A DNA stretch of 64,000 bases, from NCBI GenBank assembly GCA_018350325.1, contig JAEVLN010000009.1, positions 3,051,559 to 3,115,558 on the forward strand, in the 5' to 3' direction. Within the stretch, counting starts at the first letter, position 1. Each line of letters opens with the position of its first letter. The notes under the pieces are model-generated. The model did no database searches, was not told where the DNA came from, and saw only the letters and a program-made list of their open reading frames with translations. Of the stretch, positions 47,400 to 61,020 are shown in pieces. The DNA comes from Globodera rostochiensis (Eukaryota > Nematoda > Chromadorea > Rhabditida > Heteroderidae). The translations under genes and the position numbers were made by a program.

Positions 47400-49970
47400 T
47401 TTGAGTTTTTATTAATGACCATAATGTGCGATTCTTTCGTTTTCTTAATCATTAACTTGTGTTTAGCATATTTAAAAAAGTTTTAGGAAAGGTTTAAATA
47501 ATGGAATTTTTATTTTAGTTGCATTTAACATTTATTATTTTCATTTTTCTTTATTTTTTTTAGCTAAATTCAAACGATTTAAATGTGTTCCCGGTACAAA
47601 CACGGTTTGACCTTATGTAGAGGATAATGCAATGTACGGTTATATTTTAAATCTTTATTTGAATTTCTTCTTTCTAATATGCATTTATTAATTATTAAGC
47701 TTAACGTTTGCTATTATAAATTTCTTAGTTTGAATTATTAAATATTTAAGAATATATTTTATATTTTTAGACGTATTTTTGAATTTTGGAACATTTATTT
47801 TGTTATATGTTTTTTGCGTCATTTATTTTATAATTTTCTAACTTAACAGTTGGCTTCACACTATTGTTAAATTTCCGTTGGATCGCGGATGCCTCCTCTA
47901 ATGCCCAAATTAGTCTCGTTGAGTAACAATAGCAACGAATCAATTCTTAATCGAAAATAGTGCATTTTCTTTGGTTTAACCGTTTCGGCCGTCTGCACAG
48001 TAATTTTTGTAAAAGGATTAGATCAAATAAGATAAAATAAATAAATTGACCAATTTTTCTGTTTTTTTATTGGTCCTGGTTTCCATCCACATACATACGC
48101 AGATTTAACATTTGTTTCAAAAGCCTTGTCAAATAAGTACAATGTGTGCTTTCAACATTAATTTTAAAGCATTCTTTTTTGTATCGCTTATTGCATGTAA
48201 ATTTTTTATTTTTTATATGGGGCATACAATTAAATGCAAAAAACCCGTAAGTGTGCGGTTTTTCTTTAAAATTTTTGGCTTTTTTATTTGTTATTTTTGT
48301 TAATTTGCTTTATTTTTTTTTAATTTACAAATAGACAAGTCGATAAGATGCTGTTTTATTTTTTAATGATTTACTATTTGATTGTGACAACTTTTTAATT
48401 TGCCGTAGCTAAATATTTTGAAAATTTTTTTATTAAAAAATTTTTCAATTAAATATAATTTAATATACAGATTTTTTTATCATTTTGAGTATTTGCTGTG
48501 ATCTAAAGTGTATGAGTTTGCAATTTTTCATTAATTGCATATTTTTTTTAGTTAATATTAGTTGGGTTTTAAATAATGTCTCTATTTAAAAAATATTTCT
48601 TTTAATATAATTTCTTGTTAATTAGCTTTAAACAATTTAAAAGAATGAATAAAGAAGCAAATAAGTAGACAATACAATAAAAAAATTAAAAATTGAATAT
48701 TAAAGCACAATTTTAATAAACATTTTAAATCTTATTAATAATATTACGATTAGATTTTTTTTCTTAATGTGTTTAGCATTCAAGGCGTTACAATTTGCGT
48801 TTTTAATTAAGTATTCGTCCGAAAGTAATTAAGAGACTAAAAATATTAATCTCAACTTAACAAATAAAACCAATAGCAAACTTATATAAAAAAGCTTCAT
48901 GAAAATAAAATGAATGCATGAATTGCATGTTAAATATAAAAAACAGAGACCTTATTGTTTTAGTTAAGTTTGGTAACAGTAAACATAAAATTGTATTTCC
49001 TCATTAACCTAAAAAATAATTAGCCCAATTCTAAGTCACAAGCATCATAAGAGAAAGCTGTTACATTTATACAAGGTGCTGGGATTTTATTTTTCCTTTT
49101 GAGGCCTTATGATAAATTCTGACGACGCATACATAGTATGTCCATAGCGGCAAACATTAATGCCGCAAGTTGTCGACATCGGCGCACTTGAAATTTAGAA
49201 GGTGAGGCTTTAAACTGTTTTATTTGTTATTAATATATAAAAAATGTTTTGATTAATTACTACGAGTGCTTACCCGAAAGTTTTAATATGTAAGTTTATT
49301 TTTTTTAAAAAATTTAAAAAAAAATAAATAATACACCCAAATAAAAATTAAAACAATGTTCATATAACAAATAATTTATAGTGAGTATATTAAACAAAAA
49401 AAAACTTTTAACTCAATAGTACACCCATCATATCAAATTAGATTTATACCGTAATCTTTTATTTTTAATAATTGCATAAACTTACAAAGTGTACAATAAA
49501 AAATTTCCATAAAAATATTTATCATAGAATCAAGGTGCTTATGTGTTGGGGATGAATAAAGAACGCACTCTTAAATCGAACGGGAGTTAAGGCGTAATAA
49601 TAACAAAATACTAAATAAAAAAGATTTGGAAATAAAATGATGTAAAAAATTCAAAAAATCTTTATAATAAAGAATGCAGATGACAAAAACTAATAAAAAG
49701 TAAATAAAAATTAGCGTTTGACATTATGGCTTATTAAAATTTTATTCTTATACTATATATGCTTGATTTATCAATTTAAAGTATTGTAGCCAAATACCTA
49801 AGATAAATATGAAAAAATGCGTATAATTTATTATAATAATTTTGTATAATGTTTACAATAATTTGTATATAAAATTTTTAAGAAACTTTGTTTAATTTTG
49901 GTGTTTTTAAAGATTTATGTTTAATATGTTGACACCCAATGAATCCATGAGTTTTAAATCATTCCTTTAA
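47400..49970. other. A+T-rich interval without supported gene
   Basis: T-rich on plus to about 48.6 kb, then A-rich on plus. Small islets at 47865-47995, 48060-48100 and 49115-49200. No splice-bounded frame stands out. Confidence 0.35.
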
Positions 49971-49981
49971 GTTTAATTGAT

Positions 49982-50652
49982 ACTGACGAGGGGAACACCC
50001 CTTACTGTGACCACTCAGATCACTTACAAACCATGCCTATCGTGTAGAGCGCCCTCGATTTACTCTTGTAAATTTTTAGCTTTTTTGGCCCGCCCACACA
50101 GTGAAGGGTCGAAAAATGCAATTGAAATTTTTGCATGTTTTGTTGAAAAACCTCCGCACATGGACTTTAAAAAATCATATCTCGGCTCAACGCTGGCGAA
50201 ACTCCAGGATTTTAGCATCAAAAAATTAAGAAAAACACGGAGAATTTATTTTAATTAAGTATGAATACCTGTCTTATAAAGATTGTAAGTTTAAATGGTA
50301 ATAGTGGGGATGAGCGGAAGGTGACCATTGCCACTAATACTGTTTAAACTTTCAATCTTTTTAAAGCCAGGTATTCATACCTATTTTTATAAAATTCAAC
50401 GTGTTTCAACTTTTTGATGCTAAAATCCTGGAGTTTCGCCAGCTTTGAGCCTAGATATGACTTTTTAGTCCCTGCGGTCTGGTTTTTCACCCAAACATGA
50501 ATTAATAATTTCAATTGCATTTTTCGACCTTCATTGTGTAGGCGGGCCAAAAAAGCCAAAAATTTACAAGAGTAAATCGAGGGCGCTCTACACGATAGGC
50601 ATGGTTTGAAAGTGATCTGAGTGGTCACAGTAAGGGATGTTCCCCTCGTTAG
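49982..50652. mobile_element. Foldback (long inverted repeat) element, about 670 bp
   Basis: The left arm (49983 to about 50310) and the right arm (about 50338 to 50652) are reverse complements with substitutions and small indels, beginning CTGACGAGGGGAACACCCC and CTAACGAGGGGAACATCCC. The loop is about 25 bp around 50310-50335. TTGA lies immediately outside the right end (50653-50656) and two bases outside the left (49977-49980), a possible 4-bp target duplication. Both arms encode related frames, TTQITYKPCLSCRAPSIYSC on plus and its counterpart on minus, which follows simply from the palindrome. G+C is about 42 %. No transposase is present; it is a foldback or MITE-like element able to form a long hairpin. 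Confidence 0.85.
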
Positions 50653-50659
50653 TTGACAT

Positions 50660-52900
50660 TTTTAGTTTGTTTTATTTTTTAATATACATATTTTGTAATT
50701 TTAGGAGAATATGAGACGGTGGGGAATTGAAATTTACATATTTTAATTAAATTTTGAAAAATTAAATTTTAAAATTGTGTATTTTAATAAATGATTGATT
50801 CTTCCCGGCCAATTTATAAGGTTGGCGGTGAGGTCGTCAAAATAATACTCCATAATTTGTCAATTTTTTACGATCAAATTTGTCCCTGGTCCACACCAAA
50901 ATTATAATTAGTAACTACTTATACTTATATCAATTTTTTTAGCACTCTCCAAAGCTTTTTGCTGAATTTGAAGTAATTAATTTAAATTCCGGTCTTAATT
51001 ACATATATTTTTCGACATTAATAAGTGCAATTGATATTTAAAAGGGTCGTTTGCCCTCTAAAAACATTTTTTTTATTAAACATTCTTTTTATTTATATTT
51101 ATTCTTAAATTTGTCTACAAATTGGTGTTAAAAAAACAATTGTTGTATCCGTAGTTTTTATTATTTTTTTTGTTATTTTTATTGATTTTATTTATTTGTA
51201 CTGCAACAATTATTGTTTTAGGCGTTTGAGGCGAAAAAAGCATAACACAAATTTAACTATATGTTGATTTTGCCTTTTCGTTTGATCGTTAGGATAATAA
51301 CTTTTTTGAAGATCGTTGGAATTTTGTTCATTAAGTTTATTCTAAAAGTAATTCAAATAAGCTTTAATTTATATGGCACTAATTGTGTTTTGAAATCACT
51401 TTTATCGATAATTATTTTTAAATACAATCTTCGTTTTTATCATTTTATAGCCTTTTTCAACTGTATTTTTAACTTTTGATATTTGAATTCATGTGTTATC
51501 TATATTTATTTGCATATAACTAAAGTTACTTTAAAATATATCTTTATTGAATTGATTATTTTGAATGTATACTATCGGCACTTAAATTGGAAAAGCGGAC
51601 CGCATATTTTAATAAGGAAAATTAATTAAAAAGCATCCCGAAGAGACACCAGGTTGATCATCACTGTTGCTCCATAATTGTTGATGTCGTTGAAGCCGGA
51701 TATTGTGAAATCTGTTCATTTCACTAATCGCGCATTGTTTTTAGATTTATTTTGCCGCACAAATAAATATAACTTTCAGCCTGACTGGTAAGTCCTTTAA
51801 AGCATCACTAAATTATTATATCATATTGTAATTTTATGTTAGGAATTATTTTAGTAAAATTAATCGTTTATACAATTTATCGTTATATTATGGTTTGCAT
51901 TTGCAGTATAAAAGATGAAGAATCAATTTGATTTAATGATTCATATTACCATTCTCTTTATAAACTTTCAGTTCTTGTTTAAATGATTTATTGCCTGATT
52001 TAATTTTATTTAATTTTTTTTGCCAACATATTTATAGCTGAACGCTTTATTAATATCCTAGACAAACCCCACACATCAAGTTTTTTTTGCCATTGCATTC
52101 CTTTTATTTTTTTTGTTTTTAAGTGTTTTAATTTTAATATTATTTAATTAAGCATTATATTATTTTTTTTATTCTATTATTGTAGAGTTTCAGTTGACTT
52201 TGACCTCATAAATTTACGATGGTGTTCTTGATTTTACAATTTGCAACCATTTAGTGTTATTTCCTTACGTAAAGGAAAGCAATCGCTTTTACCAAATTTT
52301 GGCGCTATTATTTTTCTTTTGACAAGGTGAACACATACGTGAGTCGAAATTTTCCTTCATGGTTATGCTGATCAGTATTTTATCATTTAACTGATATTTT
52401 TATGGATTATAATATTTCGAATATAATTAAAATTCGTCTGTTTAGAAAATAAAAATAAATATGGTATACAGTTTTTATTTAATTGCATATTTTTAACGGT
52501 ATTTTTGCCAGATTATATATTACTTTAAAATTAAACTTTATAAATTTCACGGATTAATGAGCAACACAATAAAGAAAAGCTGTGCATTATTCTATCATTA
52601 GATATATTAACAAAACAATTTTACTCATAACAAAGTAAAGAGTAAAATAAAGCGGCGCCCGGAAAGTCGACACCGAAAAATTCGACACCAGGCTAAAAGT
52701 ATAAGAAATAATTAATTAATAAGCATTTATTAAAGAGGTATTTCCATACATTTTTTAGAGACAGAATTTTCAGGCAATTTTTTTGCGAATACACTTTGAA
52801 CAGTTAAGCCCAAAAAAGCATTTTTTCGTATATATAAATATATCTTTATTTGTATAATATATGAGTAAGGCAAAAATTCAAATCACACCTTTCCTCATTC
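50660..52900. other. A+T-rich interval with scattered islets
   Basis: Matrix, T-rich on plus to about 52.3 kb. Islets at 50800-50895, 51590-51720 and 52650-52695. The last contains GTCGACACCGAAAAATTCGA, a near-palindrome similar to the GTCGACAAATTTTCGGAC motif in the 62-kb duplication, so it may be a remnant of the same repeat family. Confidence 0.35.
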
Positions 52901-52912
52901 ACATTAGATTAT

Positions 52913-53113
52913 TTAACAGGTTCCACCTATTTTCCAAGCGTAGTATTTTAATGCTTTAGAGCTTAACATTTTTCTGGGGTTTTTGGGTTTCGTTTTCGTC
53001 CTACGAACATTTATGAAGTAATCATTTCTTAAAGAGTTTCCAAATTGAGAGTATAATCTGTAATTTAATTTGCAATTAGAGCAGGGACTGGAAATTCCAT
53101 GCTCTACTTGCAA
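52913..53113 (-). CDS. Hypothetical basic protein segment with CxxC
   Basis: A 66-codon minus frame ends at TAA 52913-52915. It contains ISSPCSNCKLNYRLYSQFGN, then NVRRTKTKPKNPRKMLSSK. The basic, low-hydrophobicity composition and a CxxC would fit a nucleic-acid-binding or ribosomal-type protein, but no named family matches. The frame can start at TTG or at an internal ATG; an internal exon is also possible. The plus strand here is interrupted. Confidence 0.4.
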   Translation of the reverse strand: MQVEHGISSPCSNCKLNYRLYSQFGNSLRNDYFINVRRTKTKPKNPRKMLSSKALKYYAWKIGGTC

Positions 53114-54156
53114 TACCTTCTTCTATTGTACATATAGTCGAAAAGTTGGTTCAAGAATTTTGACGTGTTGAGTTGTGCCACTATAAAGCGGTTTGGCTGA
53201 AGTTTTTTATAAAAAATGTTCCATTTTGGTTAGCGTTAGCCATTTTTTAAAATTGCCGCAGTATTTATTAAAAAAAAATCAAAAAAAACTATAATTTAGA
53301 TCTTTTTCCAAAATTTTTCTAAAGTACGCACAGATTTTTATTATACACAAGCAACAATGAATTGCTTATTTAATAAATTAAATGTGTGTAACGTTTACAA
53401 GTAACGTTTACTATATATTTGTCAATTGTTTATTTAACAAAATTATTAGATCAAAGGTTTTATATCCAATGCGTTGAGCTTACCTTATAAACTTTGAGCC
53501 TCTTTAAAAGTATATAAAACGCACCTACCCTAAGCTCATTCCAACAGGTCATAAAAAATACACAAGGCTCATTAGTTCTAAATATTGATGGTTACGCGAC
53601 ACCGCCCTTATCGACAAGAACTAGAAAAAATTAATTACATGGAATTTTGAACACTAGCAAATATCAAAATAAAATTTTAGAGCCCAAATATAAATACTTT
53701 TTTTTATTAAATTAACAGTGCATTAAATATAAATCTTCTATTTTAGAAGAAAAATTATTGAAATTACAAAACGGAGTAAAATTTAATAACTAAGATTAAG
53801 CATTACTTAATTTGTCGTTCACATAAAGTTTCTTTACATTACATTAAGAAAATGCTACGTGTTTGTTAAATTTTAAATTTTTTTGCACCTAATAAAAATT
53901 ATTAATACTTAAAAAAGTTAACCAAAACTATAAAATTGTTTAAACATATATATAAAAATTGGCTATTGAACCAGTACGTACGCAACCGAAAGCTTCGGTT
54001 CGGTTATCGGTTTCGGTTTCGGCTAACCGAAATCTTCGGTTCGGTTCTAATAAACGACAAGAAACATGGCTTTCTGGTTTCACTAATTTGAATTTTTGAC
54101 TAAATAAATTTGAATGTAGCATTATGTTAATCTTTCCTAACTATATGCATGCATCT

Positions 54157-54228
54157 GAGTTGGTGGTATAGTGGTGAGTGGTGTGGGCGGTAAGTATTTT
54201 GTCAGGTGGTTCAAACCCCGACTAGGTA
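54157..54228 (+). repeat. tRNA-derived segment with A-box and B-box, SINE-head candidate
   Basis: TGGTATAGTGG matches the internal RNA polymerase III A-box of tRNA genes and GGTTCAAACCC, 36 bp further, fits the B-box consensus GGTTCRANYCC. A normal tRNA cloverleaf does not form: the T stem mispairs and no 7-bp acceptor stem is found. This therefore looks like a tRNA-derived SINE head or tRNA pseudogene and not a working tRNA. Confidence 0.55.
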
Positions 54229-54517
54229 TTGTGATTTTTTAGAAGTTTTAACTTTCGGTGAGAGTATCTATTGAGGATTATTAAACAATGTCTAAACACT
54301 TTTTTATTATTTCTGATTTTTACAACATTTTTTTGCACTGTATCTACCTTTTTGAATGGTTGGACAACTTACCGTCTTAACTTTGTAAATGTTGAGAGAG
54401 AACCCTTTTTTTGTAATATTGGTAATTATGGGACCATTTTCTTAACAAAATTCACAGCATTTAATTAATATTTTGGCTTCAAATCTCTTAACAAAATTGA
54501 GTCAAAAATTCAAATTT

Positions 54518-54565
54518 TCTCGGCGGCGCCTACCGGCACCGCCGACCCCCCCCCCCCTCCCCTAA
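54518..54565. repeat. G+C hairpin followed by C13 tract
   Basis: CGGCGGCGCC and GGCACCGCCG flank a short loop, directly followed by GA and a run of 13 C, then TCCCC. In a window of about 21 % G+C this is a striking outlier. The run length may be affected by sequencing slippage. Confidence 0.85.
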
Positions 54566-56549
54566 TTTGTAGTGGAAGCAGAAATCGCAAAAAAAATTTG
54601 CATTTTTGAAAATTGCTTAACAAAAATGGAGTAAAAACGCAAAATGCACTCTTAAAAATCGAACATTTTTTTGGAAAAATTGCTTTAAAAAATGCTATAA
54701 AAGGGAAAAACGCACTCCTAAAAAATTGTCTGGGAAATGGAGTTTTCAACCATTGGGGTCGGAAAACCGAAATTTTAGGTTCAGTTTCGGTTAACCGAAA
54801 GGTTCAGTTCGGTTTCAGTTCGGTTAACCGAAAGCTTCGGTTCGGTTAATAGAATAATACAATATGTTTATTTAAATAAAAGATATCAACGTTATGACCT
54901 ATACGTAAAACTTTATAGAACAAAAAATTTCTGTGTTCTTTAAAATATCTTAACAACATTCATCAAGGTCACAGTGATCTTAATCCAAATCCGGTCTTTT
55001 TGAGCATAAGCCATAAATCTAAAATGTATTCAAAAAATACAAAATATTTATATAAAATAAATAATAATATAAATATGCTAATGAAATATATTAAAATCTT
55101 TAATATTGCTTTATGTATGTAAGAACAAGTAATCAAATTACGATTTTGTTTTTCTTCAGATAAAATCATAATTAAGAAAAGTTTTCAAAAAACAGCACTA
55201 GCAAAGTTCAGTGCCCGAGGAAACAAGAAGTAAGAGACTGCGCATAAATGCTGTTGTCTGAGATAGATATGATAATTGAGTAATGTGAAGATTATGCTAA
55301 AGACTTTTGGTTATAAAAAAGGCAAAAGTTCAGAATGTGATGCAGCAGTGTTCTCAAATAAATTCAAAAAAACATTTTGCAATAATACGAAAAAAATTTG
55401 ATAGATTGACTTTATGTTTGAGCAGCAAAAAGCGACTCATTGAAAAGTTCTCCTCGCAGCATAGCCGTTCACTGCTGGCCCTCGCCCATCGCAAGATATG
55501 ACTCTCTTTTGATTTAATTTATATGGCAAATTTTATGTATGCTCGCACAGGTGTTTAAGATATTCCAAGTTAATTAAAATTTAAAAAATGAAAGGGGAAC
55601 CGATTATTAAAATTAGCCAAACATACATTAATTAATAAAATTCTATAAACTTCTGTACACGAGAACACAATTTTCTTTAGGCTTAGTTTTGTAGGTTTGA
55701 TATTCAGGTTTACAACGAAAAAATCTAGTAAAATTGTTAAACAAAAATTTGTAATAATAAACAATCAAATCGAAGCATACCTATTTCAAACAGTTGAATA
55801 ATGGCTTAAAAATTAAAAATAAGCAAAACATTCGCAAATATTTTTTACTTAATTTTGATTTTAAAAGTCTAAACTAAAAATTAAATAAAAAATAAAAATC
55901 AATGTTTTATAATTTAGATACATTTTTAATTAAAATGTTAATATTAGATGTTAATAGTTTACTTAATATTAGATGTTAATAATTTACCATAAAAATATCA
56001 TTAACACATTTATCAAAATATTTATATATACAAGACATTTCGGTGCCAAAACCCCCACAAGCTTCTTTGGTGAAAGACAGGATCAATTGAAAACGAAAGT
56101 GAAAAAAACTTCTTAATCTTGCTACTTTTTGCTTCTCTATATTTGCTGTATAATTATATTCATATAAATTTTTCATAAATTTTTTATTCACTTAAATTTT
56201 TGTGTCTCGGACCTTTTTAAACAACGGTTAATTGAATTTTTAATTTATGGGTAATTTTAATATTTTACTTCATTCAAAATTTTTTTTAAAGTGATATTTT
56301 CAAAAAGTGAATACATTGAATTATGAATATGCTTTTAAGAATTTAAATAATTATGTTTTTTGCAACCAATTGTAATGTTCCCATTTTTCAAATATTTTTT
56401 TGCTCACGAAATTTGTCGTCTCATAATTAGTATCTAAATTTATTGTTTTATATTTTATTTTTTTTTAAGGCTTGAGTTAGTTTTAAGAGGATTTGTAACG
56501 CTAGAAATTACTCCCAGTATTTTTAACTTTTTTGTTGTTCGGGATTTTA

Positions 56550-56828
56550 AAGTAGGCCGGCAGTGCAGCGGCCCAAAAGATTTGGGCAGTGACAGAGCCA
56601 TTGACTTGCTTGAATTTTTTCAGCAAGTTTTCGAGCCTTTATAAATTGGTAATGTGCTTGTGTTGGCTTGTGTCGACTAACTGTCTGCTCGCGGTTTGTC
56701 CGGAAACACGGTTAATTTTGTATGAATTTCCGTTTTATTGCCGGCGTAAAAGAGGAGCACCTTTTATTAGCTTTCATTTTAGAAAATTTTCTTATACTAG
56801 CCGCAGTGTTTTATTTCGTGTTTCGTGA
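56550..56828. other. 250-bp islet, coding strand undecided
   Basis: Two G+C-rich parts (56555-56600 and 56640-56765). A plus ORF of 79 codons begins at 56589 and contains two Cys-rich stretches (VMCLCWLVSTNCLLAVC). On minus, the A-rich strand of this block, two frames are also open except for single TAA codons; one includes REQTVSRHKPTQAHYQFIKA and KLAEKIQASQWLCHCPNLLG. The minus candidates agree better with the local skew, but nothing settles the strand. Confidence 0.35.
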
Positions 56829-56999
56829 TTACACAATATATCATTTTACTTATACCTCGGCAAAAAAATAAAATGTATGAAAAATTTAAATTATTTTATG
56901 TTTACATTAAAACAAATAAATGAAACGAAAATTAAATATGTGGCCAAAAAAAATTAATAAAAATGGAACAACTGTTTACATGTTAATTGATCCTATGAA

Positions 57000-59900
57000 A
57001 TTAAAAAGTTAAATAAGGAAACCACAAAAACGTAACTTTTCTTTTTGATGGACAAAAATGATTCCAGGCGATTACTAGGCTATCAAGCAACAAACATTTG
57101 AAGACAAAAAATATTTTAATATTATTTGACTACCATAGTCAATTTTTAAATTTATTATCTGACATATAATTATTTCTAGATGTTAAAAATAGCAATTATT
57201 TTGATTACTAACAAATCAATATCACAAAGATTAGTACAATTATGCTTAATACAATTTATGCAAACTATTTGTTTATTGATAATTCAAGCATAATATTGGA
57301 GCGCTTTCCCAAATACTTTGTAAATTAAGAACGCATACAAGTGATTGAGATATTATATTTGGTCCGTAAGGATGGTTCATAAGCTATTTTTATAATGAAT
57401 TCTTCGCATAAATTTATAAATATAATGAATATTATGTTAATATCACTATTTTTTCTATTTTTATAAATTTAATTAAAACACTTTTGAGTTTTTCAAACCT
57501 TTCGGTCTTTGGAATGTCTTTTTTTGTAAATAATTGAGCATTTCTTAATACTATCTTTTAAAGTATTATTTTGTATTGCGACCACGCTTAAGCTGCACCT
57601 TTTTTAGGGTTTGAACTTTTTGTGGCATATATTAAACTGTTTAAAAATCTTTTTGATTTATATAATTTAACCCTTTTTTTATTATCATACATACACTTCG
57701 CACAATTTCAAATATGATTTATTTTGTTCAGTTAATTTATTAATCTTCTCATGTTTCCGTCATTTATTCTTTAAATAATTCTATGTGAACAGCCGGTATT
57801 TGCTCTTTTAAAAAATATATAATAATTTTCTACTTTTAGAAACACAACTTTAAAATCTTTAATCTGTTATATGCATTTTGATAAATTTCCAGTATTAGGT
57901 AATCGGTTTTAGTTAATTGTTTTCATTCAAAAATACAGCATACCTTTAATAATTAATCAATGTTAGTTAATGAAAACATGGCGCTCGGAATTGGGTTTTC
58001 CAGCGTGATTTCAATGACATTTTTGGCTACAATCAAAGAACCATATCCACGTAAAAGGTTGGTAATAATTTTTGTAATTGTTTTTTTAATTCTCTTTGAA
58101 CATATTATTCTTTTTTTCTTTATTTGTATCGATTTGTTTTTTGGTTTGCTTTCCCGATTTTACATTATATTAATGCTTTTTTACTTAATTCAGTTATATG
58201 AACATTTTATTTTAAATTTACCTCTTCGTTAAACAAAACGAATTTTTCTTGTGATATTTATTGTGAATGAATTTATTACATTGTTGGAATTCCACGAATT
58301 TACGAGACTTTTTGTTTTGATACCTTAATTATTCTTATATTACCATGCTATTAATTTTAGTAAAAAATAGTTCTGGTTGTTTTTTATCATCTGAAGTGAC
58401 GTTCAATTTTTCATTTTAAAATATTTCAAAGAAATTTACTTACATTTTTATGGTGATCATCAACATACTAGCAGTATGAAGATTTAATTAAATAATTACA
58501 TTCATTTTAAATTCGGGTTGTATTTGTTTTATTTAGAATTTTGATTAATTGTATTAATGGCGTTATAAGTCCATCTTTTTATTAAATTTTTTTAAAGCAA
58601 TTTAATTTTTTTCAGAATCTTTAGCCTAATCGTTACACTTCCAAACATTCGATATCGAACTCATTATGTCTTATTTATTGAATCAAATATAAAGTTTATA
58701 GCGTGGAAATGAAGCAAATTATTTATGCTTTTTAGTTTTAATGTATTAATCAAATTAATAAGTGTTATCATATTCGATTAAAAAAATTGTCTGATGTGCT
58801 TGAGCGCATATATGAAACGAGAAATTGGAAAAGTCTATAATAAAACGGCTATTAATTCCACATACTAGGTTATATATAAAAATACCGTAAATTAAAGCAA
58901 TTATGAAATAATGAAATGAACACCAAAAGCCAAAGAGTCGGCAGCAAAACGACGCCATGCGCGATTAATATTTTAATATTACAATAAAAATCCAATCAAT
59001 TTTAAATATCATTTATTAAAATACAATTAAGACTAAGTTTATGGCTAAGTTAGGCCAAATTTTCCCCTTACGCTGGCCGGAAAAAGAAGTACAAATAAAA
59101 TAAAAACTAAACGCATGGGACTCAAAGATATTCCACTATCATTTCACTTATTTGAAATTACAATTAAACCTTAAAAATAATTTTATAAAAATAGGCTAAA
59201 TTGTATTGGACCGCTGGAAAGCATATGATTGGTGGTAGTTATATGTTTTTAAGAGCAATTCATAAAAAATAACTAATATTACTGAAATTTTTTTGCTTTA
59301 ATATTTCATCAATAATAATTCATACCGAATAACATGAGAATTTAAAGCGGAGTTTAAATTCACATAAGTTCCAAGAGCAACCAAATCTTGGTAACATAAA
59401 AGGTTTAAAACCAAACAAAAATGATTCAATTGTGCCGTATGAAAGCCCAGCAGCAGTCCCTAGATTTTCAGATTTCAATTTATTGAAATATATTAAAAAA
59501 AGGCAAAAAATGTATTCTTTAGATCTGTCTAAATGGCAGAAACGGAAATATCTGGCTTTCTTAATCGTAAACTGTTTTGAAACGTAATTTAAAACACAGA
59601 AAATATGATTATATGAAGCACAAAATGGTTGGAAAAGGGGGTTTATAAAAAGATGATAAAAAGGAGAGGAATCAATCCCCCCTTTTTAAACAATCCTCTC
59701 CATAAAAAAGTTTAGTACAACTACAAAAAATAAAAGAAATCCCCTATAAACTGCAAAGAAACAGAAACCGATTGAAAAGGCGATAAAATTGGCTCAAAAA
59801 TTAAGTTTATGATGAAGCGGGCTGCGATCGATATTTAAAATATTTTATGATAAAGTTCAGTTATTTTAAAAATAATTTATGGTAAAGTGGCAGATTTTAA

Positions 59901-60200
59901 AAATAAATTAATATAATCAAGCGACTATTTTTAAAAAAATTTTATGATGAAGCGTTAGATACATCCTGCCAAGATCAAAAATATGTAATTATGAAAAAAA
60001 TATATTTAATTCTCTTCATTAGTCAAAATTACATGCAATGCTGAACACATGAAGGCAATTATTTTAATGGTATCACTAACCAACTTTTAAGTTTTAATTT
60101 TTCTATAAATATTTTATTTATAAAATTTTAAAACTGTATTAATTAAAAAAATAAGTATTGAGAAAATATTGTATAGGATTTTTAAATTTTTTATACTTGA
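57000..60200. other. A+T-rich interval with minor islets
   Basis: T-rich on plus to about 58.7 kb, A-rich afterwards. Islets at 57960-58050, 58915-58965, 59050-59090 and 59440-59460. A purine-rich stretch with GGGG runs lies at 59630-59700. The 90-codon ORF at 57960-58232 is mostly F/I/L-rich and looks like translated matrix after its first 30 codons. Confidence 0.35.
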
Positions 60201-60231
60201 AAAGATATTACTGGGTTCAATGCATCTATAA

Positions 60232-60310
60232 ATTAAATTCAATTTGCTGCCTCGATCACGCCGCCAATTGGCAGAAGCTGCCCATGGTCGTCCAGTTCGC
60301 TCAAACAAAG
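60232..60310 (-). other. Minus-sense islet, frame unresolved
   Basis: About 52 % G+C. One minus frame gives LCLSELDDHGQLLPIGGVIE then AAN and TGA; another starts at an ATG upstream and gives FERTGRPWAASANWRRDRGS. Both are compatible with an exon. No splice site decides. Confidence 0.3.
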
Positions 60311-61020
60311 AATTAAATTGGTTGCTAAGAAAACCTAATTATTTAATTTCTTAAACGCATATTCATAATTTAATGTATTACATTTTGAAAATAATTTACC
60401 TATCAATAATTTAAAAAATTGTTTTCAATGAAATAAAATAAAATTCAGTTAACAATTGTTTAAAAAGGTCAGATACTGTACGTGAACTAAAAATAACGTG
60501 CGTTAATACACAATATTATCTTTCTAAATACAAACTATTTAAAAAAAGTTCTTTTTCTACGTCAAAAAACAAATAATTGTGGACGCAAAATATGCAAAGC
60601 ATTTTATTATGAATGCCAAGCCGAAGTGTTGTTTCCCTATGGCTTGCGATGATTTCATGTGCACTGAATCGAAGAGTGAAGCATGACGTTCACGCGAAAT
60701 GAAACTTTTCCTAATTTGTTAAAAACTGGTGTTTAAATATTAATTGTACAATAAAGTTGACAGTTTAAGGCGTTTTTACGCTTAAAGAAGAATAATTAAA
60801 TATAAATTAGTAAACACTGAGAGAAAAGTGGGAAAAAATATATGATTAAAATGAATTGTTTATTTATTAACGTTAAACAAAAGAAATAAAAATTTAGCAT
60901 CACTGCAATTTGAAAGAAAATCGATTACAACATTTAAAAAAGAAAATCAAATTCAAATAATAATAAAATAAATATAAAATAATAAAAATTAAAAATCTGT
61001 TTTTAATGGTTGAAATTTAA

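Larger units (their letters stand above)
53970..54850. mobile_element. Composite repeat bordered by CGGTT/AACCG-rich palindromes
   Basis: At 53985-54045 and 54765-54848 the sequence is built from CGGTTCGG, TTTCGG and the palindromes CGGTTAACCG and CCGAAAGCTTCGG. The two borders resemble each other in both orientations and enclose about 720 bp. Inside are a tRNA-like promoter segment (54160-54225), a G+C hairpin (about 54520-54545) and a C13 tract. The arrangement suggests a non-autonomous element, or a SINE inside such an element. No coding region inside is convincing. Confidence 0.55.

Noticed and set aside
49977..50628. Two homologous 93-94-codon genes facing each other
   Set aside because: Their similarity is fully explained by the foldback palindrome; indels between arms shift the frames midway and no family matches.
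54157..54228. Functional tRNA gene
   Set aside because: A- and B-box are present but the T stem mispairs and no acceptor stem or anticodon arm can be drawn.
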